From contig NZ_SLYA01000002.1 of NCBI RefSeq assembly GCF_004340965.1, positions 682,001 to 746,000 on the forward strand: DNA of 64,000 bases, written 5' to 3'. Position 1 is the first letter of the stretch, and every line of letters begins with the position of its first letter. The notes beneath the pieces are model-generated. The model did no database searches. It saw nothing but the letters and a program-made list of their open reading frames with translations, and was not told where the DNA came from. Of this stretch, positions 56,069 through 64,000 are shown piece by piece. The stretch is from Sphingomonas sp. PP-CE-1A-559 (GTDB taxonomy: Bacteria; Pseudomonadota; Alphaproteobacteria; Sphingomonadales; Sphingomonadaceae). Position numbers and translations under genes: made by a program.

Positions 56069-58234
56069 ATGAACCGTCCAGCCCATATCGTCCGCCAATC
56101 GGAAGACGACGACGATCCCATCGGCGCAGAGCCGAACGACCGGTTTTTCAACCGCGAGCTGTCCTGGCTCGCATTCAACCGGCGCGTGTTGGAAGAAGCG
56201 TGCAACCCGGCGCATCCGCTGCTGGAGCGGCTTCGCTTCCTGTCGATCTCGGGGTCGAACCTCGACGAGTTCTTCATGGTCCGTGTCGCCGGCTTGAAGG
56301 GCCAGCAGACGCAGGATGTCGACCGGCGCTCGGCGGACGGGCTTACCGCGGGACAACAGCTGACCGCGATCGTCCGCGAGGCCGATGCGCTCATGGCCAG
56401 CCAGCAGGCAGTATGGGGCGACCTGCGCGTGCTGCTCGACGAGGCGGGCTTATTCGCGCTGCGTCGTGAAGCTGTGGAAGGCGAGGCGGACGAGTGGCTC
56501 GAAACGCATTTCCGCGATCAGATCTTCCCGATCCTGACTCCGCAGGCGCTCGACCCCGCGCATCCGTTCCCGTTCATTCCCAACCGCGGCCTGTCGGTGA
56601 TCTTCGACCTCGTCCGCCGCTCGGACAACGAACCGGTTCGCGAACTTGTCATGCTCCCGCACACGATGACGCGTTTCGTTCGCCTGCCTGGCGAGCCTGC
56701 GCGCTACATCTCGATCGAATCGATCCTGAAGCGGTTCGCGCCGGTCTTGTTCCCCGGCTACGAAGTCCTCGCCGCTGCCAGCTTCCGCGTCCTGCGAGAC
56801 AGCGACATGGAGATCGAGGAAGAGGCCGAGGACCTCGTCCGCTACTTCGCCAACGCGATCAAGCGCCGCCGCCGTGGCCGCGTCATCCGCCTCGAACTCG
56901 AAACCGGCATTCCCGACGTGCTCGCCGCGGTCCTCAAGGACGAACTCGGTGGCGCCGACGCGATCATCACCGAGAGCGGCAATCTGCTCGGCATCGTCGA
57001 CCTCGACGGGCTGGTCGACGAAGATCGCCCGGACCTGAAGTTCCCGCCCTTCACGCCGCGCTTCCCCGAGCGAATCCGGGAATTCGGCGGCGATTGCTTT
57101 GCGGCGATCAAGGCCAAGGACATCGTCGTCCATCACCCATACGAGACGTTCGAAGTGGTGCTCGCCTTCCTGAAACAGGCGGCGAACGATCCGGACGTGG
57201 TGGCGATCAAGCAGACGCTCTACCGCGCCGGCAAGCAGCCCGCGGTCATCAACGCGCTGATCACCGCGGCCGAGGCGGGCAAGTCCGTCACCGCGGTCGT
57301 CGAGCTGAAAGCTCGGTTTGACGAAGAGCAGAACATGGTCTGGGCCTCCGCCCTGGAACGCGCAGGCGTGCAGGTCGTCTACGGCTTCATCGATTGGAAG
57401 ACGCACGCCAAGGTCTCGCTGGTCGTCCGTCGTGAGGGCCAGGCGTTCCGCACATACTGCCATTTCGGCACGGGCAATTATCACCCGGTCACCGCCAAGA
57501 TCTACACTGACCTCAGCTTTTTCACCGCCGACGCCGCGGTCGGGCGCGATGCAGCGCAGATGTTCAACTACATCACCGGCTATGTCGAACCGACCGACAT
57601 GGCGCGCGTCAGCCTGAGCCCGCGCGATCTTCGCCAGAACTTGATGAACCTGATCGACGTCGAGATCGCCAACGCGCGCGCCGGCAAACCCGCCGGCGTC
57701 TGGGCGAAGATGAACTCGCTGGTCGACCCCGCGGTGATCGAGAAGCTGTACGAGGCGAGCGGGGCAGGGGTGGAGATCGACCTCATCATCCGCGGCATCT
57801 GCTGCCTGCGCCCCGGCGTTCCTGGCCTGTCCGAGACGATCCGCGTAAAATCCGTGATCGGCCGGTTCCTCGAACACAGCCGTATCTGGGCGTTCGGCAA
57901 TGGCAAGGCGCTCCCCAACGACGGTGCGAAGCTGTTCATCTCGTCTGCCGACTGGATGCCGCGCAACTTCGACCGCCGCGTCGAATATATGCTGCCGATC
58001 CTCAACCCGACCGTCCACGACCAGATCCTCGATCAGGTGATGGTCGCGAACCTGATCGACAACGAGCAGAGTTGGGAGCTAGGCCCCGACGGCGAATATA
58101 GCCGCGTCGATCCCGGCGACCGCCCGTTCAACCTGCATCGGTATTTCATGACAAATCCTTCGCTCTCCGGCCGCGGCGCCTCGCTCGCGACCAGCAATGC
58201 CGTGCCGACGCTGTCGCTCCGTCGAAAACGATGA
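56069..58234 (+). CDS. ppk1: Polyphosphate kinase 1
   Basis: The 721-residue enzyme polymerises the gamma phosphate of ATP into polyphosphate. RFFNRELSWLAFNRRVLEEA and RLRFLSISGSNLDEFFMVRV mark the N-terminal domain, KAKDIVVHHPYETFEVVLAF the start of the catalytic domain, and TYCHFGTGNYHP carries the expected autophosphorylated His region. It lies 16 bases after the hda gene and overlaps ppx by four bases. Confidence 0.96.
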   Translation: MNRPAHIVRQSEDDDDPIGAEPNDRFFNRELSWLAFNRRVLEEACNPAHPLLERLRFLSISGSNLDEFFMVRVAGLKGQQTQDVDRRSADGLTAGQQLTAIVREADALMASQQAVWGDLRVLLDEAGLFALRREAVEGEADEWLETHFRDQIFPILTPQALDPAHPFPFIPNRGLSVIFDLVRRSDNEPVRELVMLPHTMTRFVRLPGEPARYISIESILKRFAPVLFPGYEVLAAASFRVLRDSDMEIEEEAEDLVRYFANAIKRRRRGRVIRLELETGIPDVLAAVLKDELGGADAIITESGNLLGIVDLDGLVDEDRPDLKFPPFTPRFPERIREFGGDCFAAIKAKDIVVHHPYETFEVVLAFLKQAANDPDVVAIKQTLYRAGKQPAVINALITAAEAGKSVTAVVELKARFDEEQNMVWASALERAGVQVVYGFIDWKTHAKVSLVVRREGQAFRTYCHFGTGNYHPVTAKIYTDLSFFTADAAVGRDAAQMFNYITGYVEPTDMARVSLSPRDLRQNLMNLIDVEIANARAGKPAGVWAKMNSLVDPAVIEKLYEASGAGVEIDLIIRGICCLRPGVPGLSETIRVKSVIGRFLEHSRIWAFGNGKALPNDGAKLFISSADWMPRNFDRRVEYMLPILNPTVHDQILDQVMVANLIDNEQSWELGPDGEYSRVDPGDRPFNLHRYFMTNPSLSGRGASLATSNAVPTLSLRRKR

Positions 58235-59742
58235 GCGTCACGAATATCCTGTTCGGCAATTCCCCGCCCAAGGCCGAGACCGACGATCACCCGCGCACCG
58301 GGATCATCGATATCGGCTCGAACTCGATCCGGCTGGTAGTCTACCAGGGGCCGCCGCGGTTGCCCGCGATACGGTTCAACGAGAAGGTGCTGGCGGGGCT
58401 CGGTCGTGGGCTCGCCGCTACCGGCGCGATCGAGAAGTCCGCGCTGAAAACGGCACGCGTCGCGCTGGCGCGGTTCGCGGCGGTGGCGAAGGAAATGGAA
58501 TGCTCGACGCTCCGCACGGTCGCAACGGCGGCAGTACGCGATGCGAAGAACGGCGGCGAACTCATTGCCGCGGCTGAACAACTTGGCCTGACCGTCGAGA
58601 CGCTATCGGGCGAGCAGGAAGCCAGCGCGGCGGGTTATGGTGTCCTGTCTGCGATCCCCGAAGCGGATGGCATCGTCGGCGATCTCGGCGGCGGCAGTCT
58701 CGAACTCGTCCGCGTCCGCCGCGGCAAGATCGAGGACCGCGTCTCGTTCCCGCTCGGCGTCCTCCGCATCGGCCCGATCCGCGCCAAGCGCGGCAAGGTG
58801 CTCGCCCGCTACGTGGCGCGCCTGGTGCGCGAGGCCGGCTGGACGGCGAAGGGGCAGGGGCTTCCGCTCTATCTGGTTGGCGGATCGTGGCGCGCACTGG
58901 CACGGCTCGACATGGAGCTGTCGGACTATCCGCTGCCGATCATCCACCAATATTCGATGACTGCGGCGACTATTACCCGGCTGAGCCGGACGATACCTCA
59001 GCTCTCCAAGCCGCGCCTGAAGGCAATCCCGGGGCTTTCGTCGGGCCGCACGGCAACGCTCGCCGACGCCGCGGCATTGCTCGGCGTGTTGATGCGACAA
59101 CTCGGCAGTCGGACGACGATCGTTTCCGCGTATGGCCTACGCGAAGGCCTTCTCTACGAAGACCTCAAACCCGCAGACAGAACGCTTGATCCGCTGATCG
59201 TCGCCGCGCGTGAAGAGGGGCGCTTGCTCGGCCGCTTCCCCGAGCACGGCGACCTCCTCGACCGCTGGATCGCACCGCTGTTCACCACCGAGCCACCCGC
59301 GATGGCGCGCATCCGCCACACCGCATGCCTGCTCGCCGACGTAGGTTGGCGCGCCAACCCCGAGTTTCGCGCCGAACGCGGCGTCGAGGTCGCGCTGCAC
59401 GGCAACTGGGTCGCGATTGACGCGCCCGGCCGGGGGATGCTGGCGCAAGCTCTTTATACGAGCCTTGGTGGCGATCTCTCCGCCGGTGAAACAGTGGGTC
59501 TCCTCGCATCTCCGGCAGCGGTGAAAAGCGCGACTGCTTGGGGCCTCGCTATGCGACTAGGCCAGCGAATGAGTGGTGGCTTAGCAGGACCTTTGAAGCG
59601 ATCAGGGCTCGCAGATGACGGGGTATCACTTACGCTGACGCTGCGCCCTGATGATCGTGGGCTCTACGGCGAAGCGGTGGAACGTCGCCATAACGCGCTT
59701 GCCGCCGCCCTGGGACGCAAGCCCGTACTGGCGCTCTCCTGA
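58231..59742 (+). CDS. ppx: Exopolyphosphatase/GppA family phosphatase
   Basis: The 503-residue protein is of the Ppx/GppA sugar-kinase-like fold: GIIDIGSNSIRLVVY, TLRTVATAAVRDAKNGGELI, and GDLGGGSLELVRVR are the phosphate-binding motifs. The C-terminal domain has RIRHTACLLADVGWRANPEF as in HD-like regions. It degrades polyphosphate and may also hydrolyse pppGpp. Coupling with ppk1 through ATGA supports a polyphosphate role. Confidence 0.94.
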   Translation: MSVTNILFGNSPPKAETDDHPRTGIIDIGSNSIRLVVYQGPPRLPAIRFNEKVLAGLGRGLAATGAIEKSALKTARVALARFAAVAKEMECSTLRTVATAAVRDAKNGGELIAAAEQLGLTVETLSGEQEASAAGYGVLSAIPEADGIVGDLGGGSLELVRVRRGKIEDRVSFPLGVLRIGPIRAKRGKVLARYVARLVREAGWTAKGQGLPLYLVGGSWRALARLDMELSDYPLPIIHQYSMTAATITRLSRTIPQLSKPRLKAIPGLSSGRTATLADAAALLGVLMRQLGSRTTIVSAYGLREGLLYEDLKPADRTLDPLIVAAREEGRLLGRFPEHGDLLDRWIAPLFTTEPPAMARIRHTACLLADVGWRANPEFRAERGVEVALHGNWVAIDAPGRGMLAQALYTSLGGDLSAGETVGLLASPAAVKSATAWGLAMRLGQRMSGGLAGPLKRSGLADDGVSLTLTLRPDDRGLYGEAVERRHNALAAALGRKPVLALS

Positions 59743-59743
59743 A

Positions 59744-59764
59744 TCCTCCCCTTCTAGGGGAGGA
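59744..59764. terminator. Compact hairpin after ppx
   Basis: TCCTCCCCT-TCT-AGGGGAGGA is a perfect nine-base stem with a three-base loop immediately after the ppx stop and before the convergent I78 gene. It resembles one arm of family A repeats. Confidence 0.6.
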
Positions 59765-59773
59765 CCAATGGGT

Positions 59774-60070
59774 TCAAGCGCAGGTGAAGCGTTCGATCCG
59801 GCCCTTGGCGTCCACATAGACATTCAGACGATCAGCACGGAAATCCATCGTCACGGCCGTGTTTGGCGCGATCCACCGAAGCGTCCGCGCTCCTGATCGC
59901 GTCTGCATCACGTCGGCTCGAGCATCGCTCGCCCGCTTGCCGACCAGATCGCCGAGCGAGTCGGCATTGCATGCCGCCGCAGCCGGTGCAGCAACAGGCG
60001 TTTCGCTGCGCATCTCGACCGGCGTACACGCTGCCGAGGCCAACAAGGCTGCGACCAGCACGATCCTCAT
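59774..60070 (-). CDS. I78-family peptidase inhibitor lipoprotein
   Basis: The 98-residue protein has a lipoprotein signal with LLASAAC, then the I78 inhibitor domain with LVGKRASDARADVMQ, TLRWIAPNTAVTMDFRADRL and NVYVDAKGRIERFTC. It is probably anchored at a membrane facing the periplasm and inhibits serine peptidases. Its ATG overlaps the RNase D stop (ATGA). Confidence 0.87.
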   Translation of the reverse strand: MRIVLVAALLASAACTPVEMRSETPVAAPAAAACNADSLGDLVGKRASDARADVMQTRSGARTLRWIAPNTAVTMDFRADRLNVYVDAKGRIERFTCA

Positions 60071-61242
60071 GCGGCATCCTCCGTACGCGTCATCTTCAGC
60101 TTCCCACCGATGACCGCAAACGCCAGCCGCCCCTCAACCAGATCGAGCGCATCGCGGCCGAACTGATCGAACCGCCAGCCTTCGAGCATCGGCAGCCCGG
60201 TCCGCACTCCTGCAGCCAGCGCCTCCAGTTCGTCGGTGCGGGCGAGCAATTTCGACGCGACATCAATGTCTCGCGAGCGAATCTTGAGCAGCAGCTTGAG
60301 GAGGTCCGCGACCAGCGAACCCTCCTTGCCAAGTCCGGGCTTGCGATCGTCACGTGGCGGCATTTCTTCGTCGCCGAGCGGCTGCGAGCCCTCGATTGCC
60401 GCCATCAAGCGGCCACCGATGTCGTTCCCAGCCCAAGTCGCCGAAAGCCCACGCACCCGCGCTAAGTCCGCCTGCTTCTTCGGCGGATGCCCCGCCATGT
60501 CGCCCAGCGTCTCGTCCTTGACGATCCGCCCGCGCGGCAGGTCCTTCGCCTGCGCCTCCAACTCACGCCACCGGGCCAGAGCCTTCAGACGCCCCAGCAC
60601 GTCGGGCTTGCGCCCCGAAATCCGCACGCGCTTCCACGCCAGATCCGGATCGTTCGCATAATTGGCGGTATCGCCGAGCCGCTCCATCTCCTGATCGAGC
60701 CACACCCCGCGCCCGGTCTTGCGCAACCGCTCCAGCATCTTCGGGAAGATCTTCGAAAGGTGCGTCACGTCGCCGATCGCATATTCGATCTGCCGCGCAT
60801 CGAGTGGCCGCCGCGCCCAGTCGGTAAACCGCGCCCCCTTGTCGACCGCGATCCCGAGCCAGCTGTCGACCAGGTTCGAATAGCCGATCTGCTCGCCCTG
60901 ACCGAGCGCCATCGCCGCGACCTGCGTGTCGAACAGCGGGAAGGGCGTCTTGCCGGTCAGGTTGTAGACGATCTCGATGTCCTGCCCGCCGGCATGGACG
61001 ACCTTCAGCACGTCGTGATTCTCGACGAGCAGGTCGAGCAGCGGCTTGAGGTCGATCCCCGGCGCCATCGGGTCGATCGCGGCGGCTTCCTTGTCGTCGG
61101 CGATCTGGATCAGGCAAAGCTCCGGGTAATAGGTGCTCTCGCGCATGAATTCGGTGTCGACGCACACATAGTCGGCGTCGGCCATGCGCGCACACAGATT
61201 GGCGAGCGTGGCACTGTCGGAGATAAGCGGGTGGATATGCAT
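60067..61242 (-). CDS. rnd: Ribonuclease D
   Basis: The 391-residue enzyme has a DEDD exonuclease domain: VCVDTEFMRESTYYPELCLI (Asp, Glu), KVVHAGGQDIEIVYNL (Asp), and the Y-x3-D site in EYAIGDVTHLSKIF. An HRDC-like helical part follows (RLKALARWRELEAQAKDLPR, GHPPKKQADLARVRGL). It trims the 3' ends of tRNA and other small RNAs. It is divergent from aspS over 91 bases. Confidence 0.94.
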   Translation of the reverse strand: MHIHPLISDSATLANLCARMADADYVCVDTEFMRESTYYPELCLIQIADDKEAAAIDPMAPGIDLKPLLDLLVENHDVLKVVHAGGQDIEIVYNLTGKTPFPLFDTQVAAMALGQGEQIGYSNLVDSWLGIAVDKGARFTDWARRPLDARQIEYAIGDVTHLSKIFPKMLERLRKTGRGVWLDQEMERLGDTANYANDPDLAWKRVRISGRKPDVLGRLKALARWRELEAQAKDLPRGRIVKDETLGDMAGHPPKKQADLARVRGLSATWAGNDIGGRLMAAIEGSQPLGDEEMPPRDDRKPGLGKEGSLVADLLKLLLKIRSRDIDVASKLLARTDELEALAAGVRTGLPMLEGWRFDQFGRDALDLVEGRLAFAVIGGKLKMTRTEDAA

Positions 61243-61333
61243 CGCCCGTCCATAGCGAGCCTCGTCCGGGTTGACAAAGCCCGGTGGGGAAGGGAAGCGC
61301 GAGGCACCTGTTTATCGTCCGAGAAGACCCATC

Positions 61334-63157
61334 ATGCACGCCTATCGCACCCACAACTGCGCCGCCCTCCGCCCCGAACAGGTCGGCGAAGAGGTCCGCG
61401 TCTCCGGCTGGGTCCACAAGAAGCGCGATCACGGCGACCTCGTCTTCATCGATCTGCGCGATCACTACGGCATCACGCAGATCGTCACCGACGTGTCGGG
61501 GCCCGTCTTCAAGGTCATCGAGGGCCTGAAGAGCGAAAGCGTTGTCACGATCACCGGCAAGGTGACCGCACGTGCGCCGGAAGCCGTGAACCCGAACCTG
61601 CCGACCGGCGGGATCGAGATCCGTGCGACCGCCGCGACCGTGCAGTCGATGGCCGGCGAACTGCCGATGCCGGTCGCCGGCGAGGCCGAGTATCCCGAGG
61701 ATATCCGTCTCCGCTATCGCTATCTCGACCTGCGTCGGGAGCGGCTGCATGCGAACATCATGCTCCGCAGCCAGGTGATCACGTCGCTGCGCAACCGCAT
61801 GAACGGGCAGGGGTTCACCGAATTCCAGACGCCGATCCTGACCGCATCGTCGCCCGAGGGTGCGCGCGATTACCTGGTGCCGAGCCGCGTTCATCCGGGC
61901 AAGTTCTACGCACTCCCGCAGGCGCCGCAGATGTTCAAGCAGCTGCTGATGGTCGCAGGCTTCGACCGCTATTTCCAGATCGCACCTTGCTTCCGCGACG
62001 AGGACGCACGCGCCGATCGTTCGCCGGGCGAGTTCTACCAGCTCGATTTCGAGATGAGCTTCGTCACGCAGGACGACGTGTTCAATGCGATTGAGCCCGT
62101 GCTCCACGGCGTATTCGAGGAGTTCGCCGACTGGCAGGGCAAGGGACGGCAGGTCTCCGCCCTCCCGTTCAAGCGCATCCCCTACCGCGAATCGATGTTG
62201 AAGTACGGCAGCGACAAGCCCGACCTACGCAACCCGATCCTGATCCACGACGTCGGTCATCACTTCGTCGATTCGGGCTTCGGCCTGTTCGCCGGCATCG
62301 TCGCCGGTGGTGACGTGGTCCGCGCGATCCCCGCGCCGAACACCGCCGATAAGAGCCGCAAGTTTTTCACCGACATGAACGACTGGGCGCGCGCCGAGGG
62401 TCATGCCGGGCTTGGCTACATCACGCAGAAGAACGGCGAACTCGGCGGCCCGATCGCCAAGAACCACGGCGAGGAAGCTACGCGGAAACTGATCGCCGAG
62501 ATGGGTCTCGGTCCGAACGACGGCATCTTCTTCGCCGCCGGCAAGGAACTGCCCGCCTCGAAGCTCGCTGGTGCCGCCCGGGCGCGGATCGGTACGGACC
62601 TCGGCCTGATCGACGAGAACCGCTTCGAGTTCTGCTGGATTGTCGACTTCCCGATGTTCGAATATGACGAGGACGCGAAGAAGGTCGATTTCAGCCACAA
62701 CCCATTCTCGATGCCGCAGGGCGAGATGGATGCGCTGGAGAACAAGGACCCGCTCGATATTCTCGCGTACCAGTATGATATCGTCTGCAACGGCGTCGAA
62801 CTCTCGTCGGGCGCGATCCGGAACCACCGGCCCGAGATCATGTACAAGGCTTTCGAGATCGCCGGCTATACGCAGGCCGACGTCGACACGAACTTTGCGG
62901 GCATGATCAACGCGTTCAAGGTCGGCGCGCCGCCGCATGGCGGCTCGGCACCGGGGATCGACCGGATGGTGATGCTACTCGCGGGCGAACCAAACATCCG
63001 CGAGGTCGTGCTGTTCCCGATGAACCAGAAGGCCGAGGACCTGATGATGGGCGCGCCGAGCCCGGTCAGCGCCAAGCAGTTGAAGGAACTGAATATCCGG
63101 CTGACGGTGGACGGTCCCAAGGATCCGGCCAAGGTGGTCGCGCCCAACGCGGGGTGA
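61334..63157 (+). CDS. aspS: Aspartyl-tRNA synthetase, bacterial type, probably non-discriminating
   Basis: The 607-residue class II synthetase has an anticodon-binding OB-fold, then motif 2 ([20 protein letters not shown]), a GAD insertion domain, and motif 3 ([16 protein letters not shown]). His33 in [12 protein letters not shown] matches the residue linked to relaxed anticodon recognition (Pseudomonas His31; E. coli has Leu). The enzyme may thus also charge tRNA-Asn, to be corrected by GatCAB. ATG at 61334 gives the family start; the frame upstream is not conserved. Confidence 0.94.
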   Translation: MHAYRTHNCAALRPEQVGEEVRVSGWVHKKRDHGDLVFIDLRDHYGITQIVTDVSGPVFKVIEGLKSESVVTITGKVTARAPEAVNPNLPTGGIEIRATAATVQSMAGELPMPVAGEAEYPEDIRLRYRYLDLRRERLHANIMLRSQVITSLRNRMNGQGFTEFQTPILTASSPEGARDYLVPSRVHPGKFYALPQAPQMFKQLLMVAGFDRYFQIAPCFRDEDARADRSPGEFYQLDFEMSFVTQDDVFNAIEPVLHGVFEEFADWQGKGRQVSALPFKRIPYRESMLKYGSDKPDLRNPILIHDVGHHFVDSGFGLFAGIVAGGDVVRAIPAPNTADKSRKFFTDMNDWARAEGHAGLGYITQKNGELGGPIAKNHGEEATRKLIAEMGLGPNDGIFFAAGKELPASKLAGAARARIGTDLGLIDENRFEFCWIVDFPMFEYDEDAKKVDFSHNPFSMPQGEMDALENKDPLDILAYQYDIVCNGVELSSGAIRNHRPEIMYKAFEIAGYTQADVDTNFAGMINAFKVGAPPHGGSAPGIDRMVMLLAGEPNIREVVLFPMNQKAEDLMMGAPSPVSAKQLKELNIRLTVDGPKDPAKVVAPNAG

Positions 63158-63167
63158 TTTCTTCCTG

Positions 63168-63308
63168 TCCCTCGCCCCTACGGGGAGAGGGAAGGAGGAG
63201 CCGCTCGGCGACGGGAGGGTGAGGGGACATTGGCGGATCCCAACTTCCCCTCACCCTCCCACCCGCAAGTGCGAGCGGGCCCCTCCCTCTCCCCGAAGGG
63301 GCGAGGGA
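63168..63308. repeat. Long palindromic repeat related to family A
   Basis: CCCTCGCCCCTACGGGGAGA at the left and TCTCCCCGAAGGGGCGAGGG at the right are inverted copies; inside them GGGAGGGTGAGGGG pairs with CCCCTCACCCTCCC. The architecture is the same as in family A but with a different primary sequence. It fills most of the 224-base gap between aspS and the permease gene. Confidence 0.8.
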
Positions 63309-63381
63309 AAGACGTTATCTCCTCCACCGCTTCCTCAACCCCCTCAACCGTGCAAATACGCATGAGGGCTAAGGGGTTGGC

Positions 63382-64000
63382 ATGCGCGACGATCAGATGA
63401 CACCGGCGCCAAGCCTCGTCCGAAGCCTCGGCGTCACGGGTGTCCTGTTCCTCACCCTCTCCGTCGCGACCCCGGCATCGTCGGTGTTCGTCATCGTCCC
63501 CGGCATGCTTCAGGTCGCCGGGACCGGCGCAGTCTGGGCGACGTTGATTGCCGGACTTGTCTGCGTCGCCACCGCATTCGTCTACGCCGAACTCTCCTCT
63601 GCCTGGCCGGTCGCGGGCGGCGAGTATGTCGCGGTCGCGCATACGCTCGGACCGATGGCGGGGTTCGTCATGCTAGGCGTCAACGTCTTCAACAACCTGC
63701 TCTTCCCGCCGGTCGCAGGTCTCGGCGTCAGCGCGGTGCTCGGCACGCTGATCCCCGGCCTGCCGCAGATCCCCGTCGCGATCGCTGTCGTCGCAGGCTC
63801 AACCCTCGTCGCGATCCTCCAGATCCGCGTCAACGCCTGGCTAACCGGGCTCTTCCTGCTGGTCGAGACGCTGGCGATCGGCGCGGTCGTCTGGCTCGGG
63901 TTCGCCGATACCGTCCGCTCGATCGGCGACCTGCTCCTCCACCCGGTCATGCCGCAAGGAGCCAATCTCGTCCCCGCGTCCGCAGCCTCGATCGGCCTCG
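63382..64000 (+). CDS. APC-family amino acid permease (5' part only)
   Basis: From ATG at 63382, preceded by AAGGGG, the frame stays open to the window end (206 codons). It encodes hydrophobic segments starting GVLFLTLSVATPASSVFVIV and continuing AELSSAWPVAGGEYVAVAHT, typical of APC-superfamily helices 1-3 and their consensus loop. Substrate is unknown because most of the protein lies outside the window. Confidence 0.82.
   Translation, partial: MRDDQMTPAPSLVRSLGVTGVLFLTLSVATPASSVFVIVPGMLQVAGTGAVWATLIAGLVCVATAFVYAELSSAWPVAGGEYVAVAHTLGPMAGFVMLGVNVFNNLLFPPVAGLGVSAVLGTLIPGLPQIPVAIAVVAGSTLVAILQIRVNAWLTGLFLLVETLAIGAVVWLGFADTVRSIGDLLLHPVMPQGANLVPASAASIGL

Noticed and set aside
60563..62107. 514-codon open frame on the minus strand across rnd and aspS
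   Set aside because: It runs through two well-supported genes in wrong frames and has no protein-family signal.

Overview
The window is a high-GC, gene-dense chromosomal segment from an alphaproteobacterium, most probably Sphingomonas or a close sphingomonad. The genus call rests on protein character and gene order: the lptD-surA-pdxA-rsmA operon, a chvI-chvG-hprK-rapZ-EIIA-HPr cluster divergent from pckA, an E1-beta subunit carrying a lipoyl domain, purM-purN divergent from DUF2066-hda-ppk-ppx, AstA next to an M20 hydrolase, and abundant 'HPDESQDP'-type palindromic repeats. No rRNA, tRNA, CRISPR array, prophage, insertion sequence or obvious genomic island was seen. Nearly all of the sequence is ordinary core genome, packed into short operons with 1-10 bp start/stop overlaps.

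Layout. 1-5.9 kb: end of astA, an M20 hydrolase, a DUF481 outer-membrane protein and rppH on the minus strand, then a histone-deacetylase-family protein and DNA photolyase on the plus strand. 6-12.9 kb: a cyclopropane-fatty-acid synthase-like methyltransferase, an SDR and purF (minus), hisI with a lipoprotein, and a MerR regulator with an acyl-CoA dehydrogenase. 13-16.6 kb: a minus operon of MFS transporter, cysK and a SleB-type cell-wall hydrolase. 17-19.5 kb: pdhA-pdhB. 19.5-22.9 kb: three overlapping TadE/TadG-like genes with a CtrA-like site upstream. 23-27.8 kb: a squalene-synthase-fold protein, an EF-hand protein, trmFO, DUF488 and a SulP transporter. 27.8-30.6 kb: a lipoprotein, an L,D-transpeptidase and a SpoU methyltransferase.

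30.7-38.5 kb holds a regulatory phosphotransferase and two-component cluster: HPr, EIIA(Man), RapZ, short HPr kinase, ChvG and ChvI on the minus strand, divergent from pckA, then NfeD and an SPFH protein. No sugar-transporting EIIB/EIIC is present, so this PTS looks purely regulatory and sits beside the gluconeogenic pckA. 38.5-51.3 kb: guaB, rsmB, a TPR protein, the lptD-surA-pdxA-rsmA envelope operon, pepA, holC, ndk and a GNAT acetyltransferase. 51.4-64 kb: purM-purN-yjbR-membrane protein, then DUF2066-hda-ppk1-ppx, an I78 inhibitor lipoprotein with RNase D, aspS and the start of an APC permease.

The most striking non-coding feature is a dense set of about 14 palindromic repeats of three related kinds. 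Each full copy has two small inverted hairpins joined by a longer inverted repeat (REPIN-like). Some copies lend Shine-Dalgarno sequence to the next gene (holC, the SpoU methyltransferase), and one has become the last codons of nfeD.
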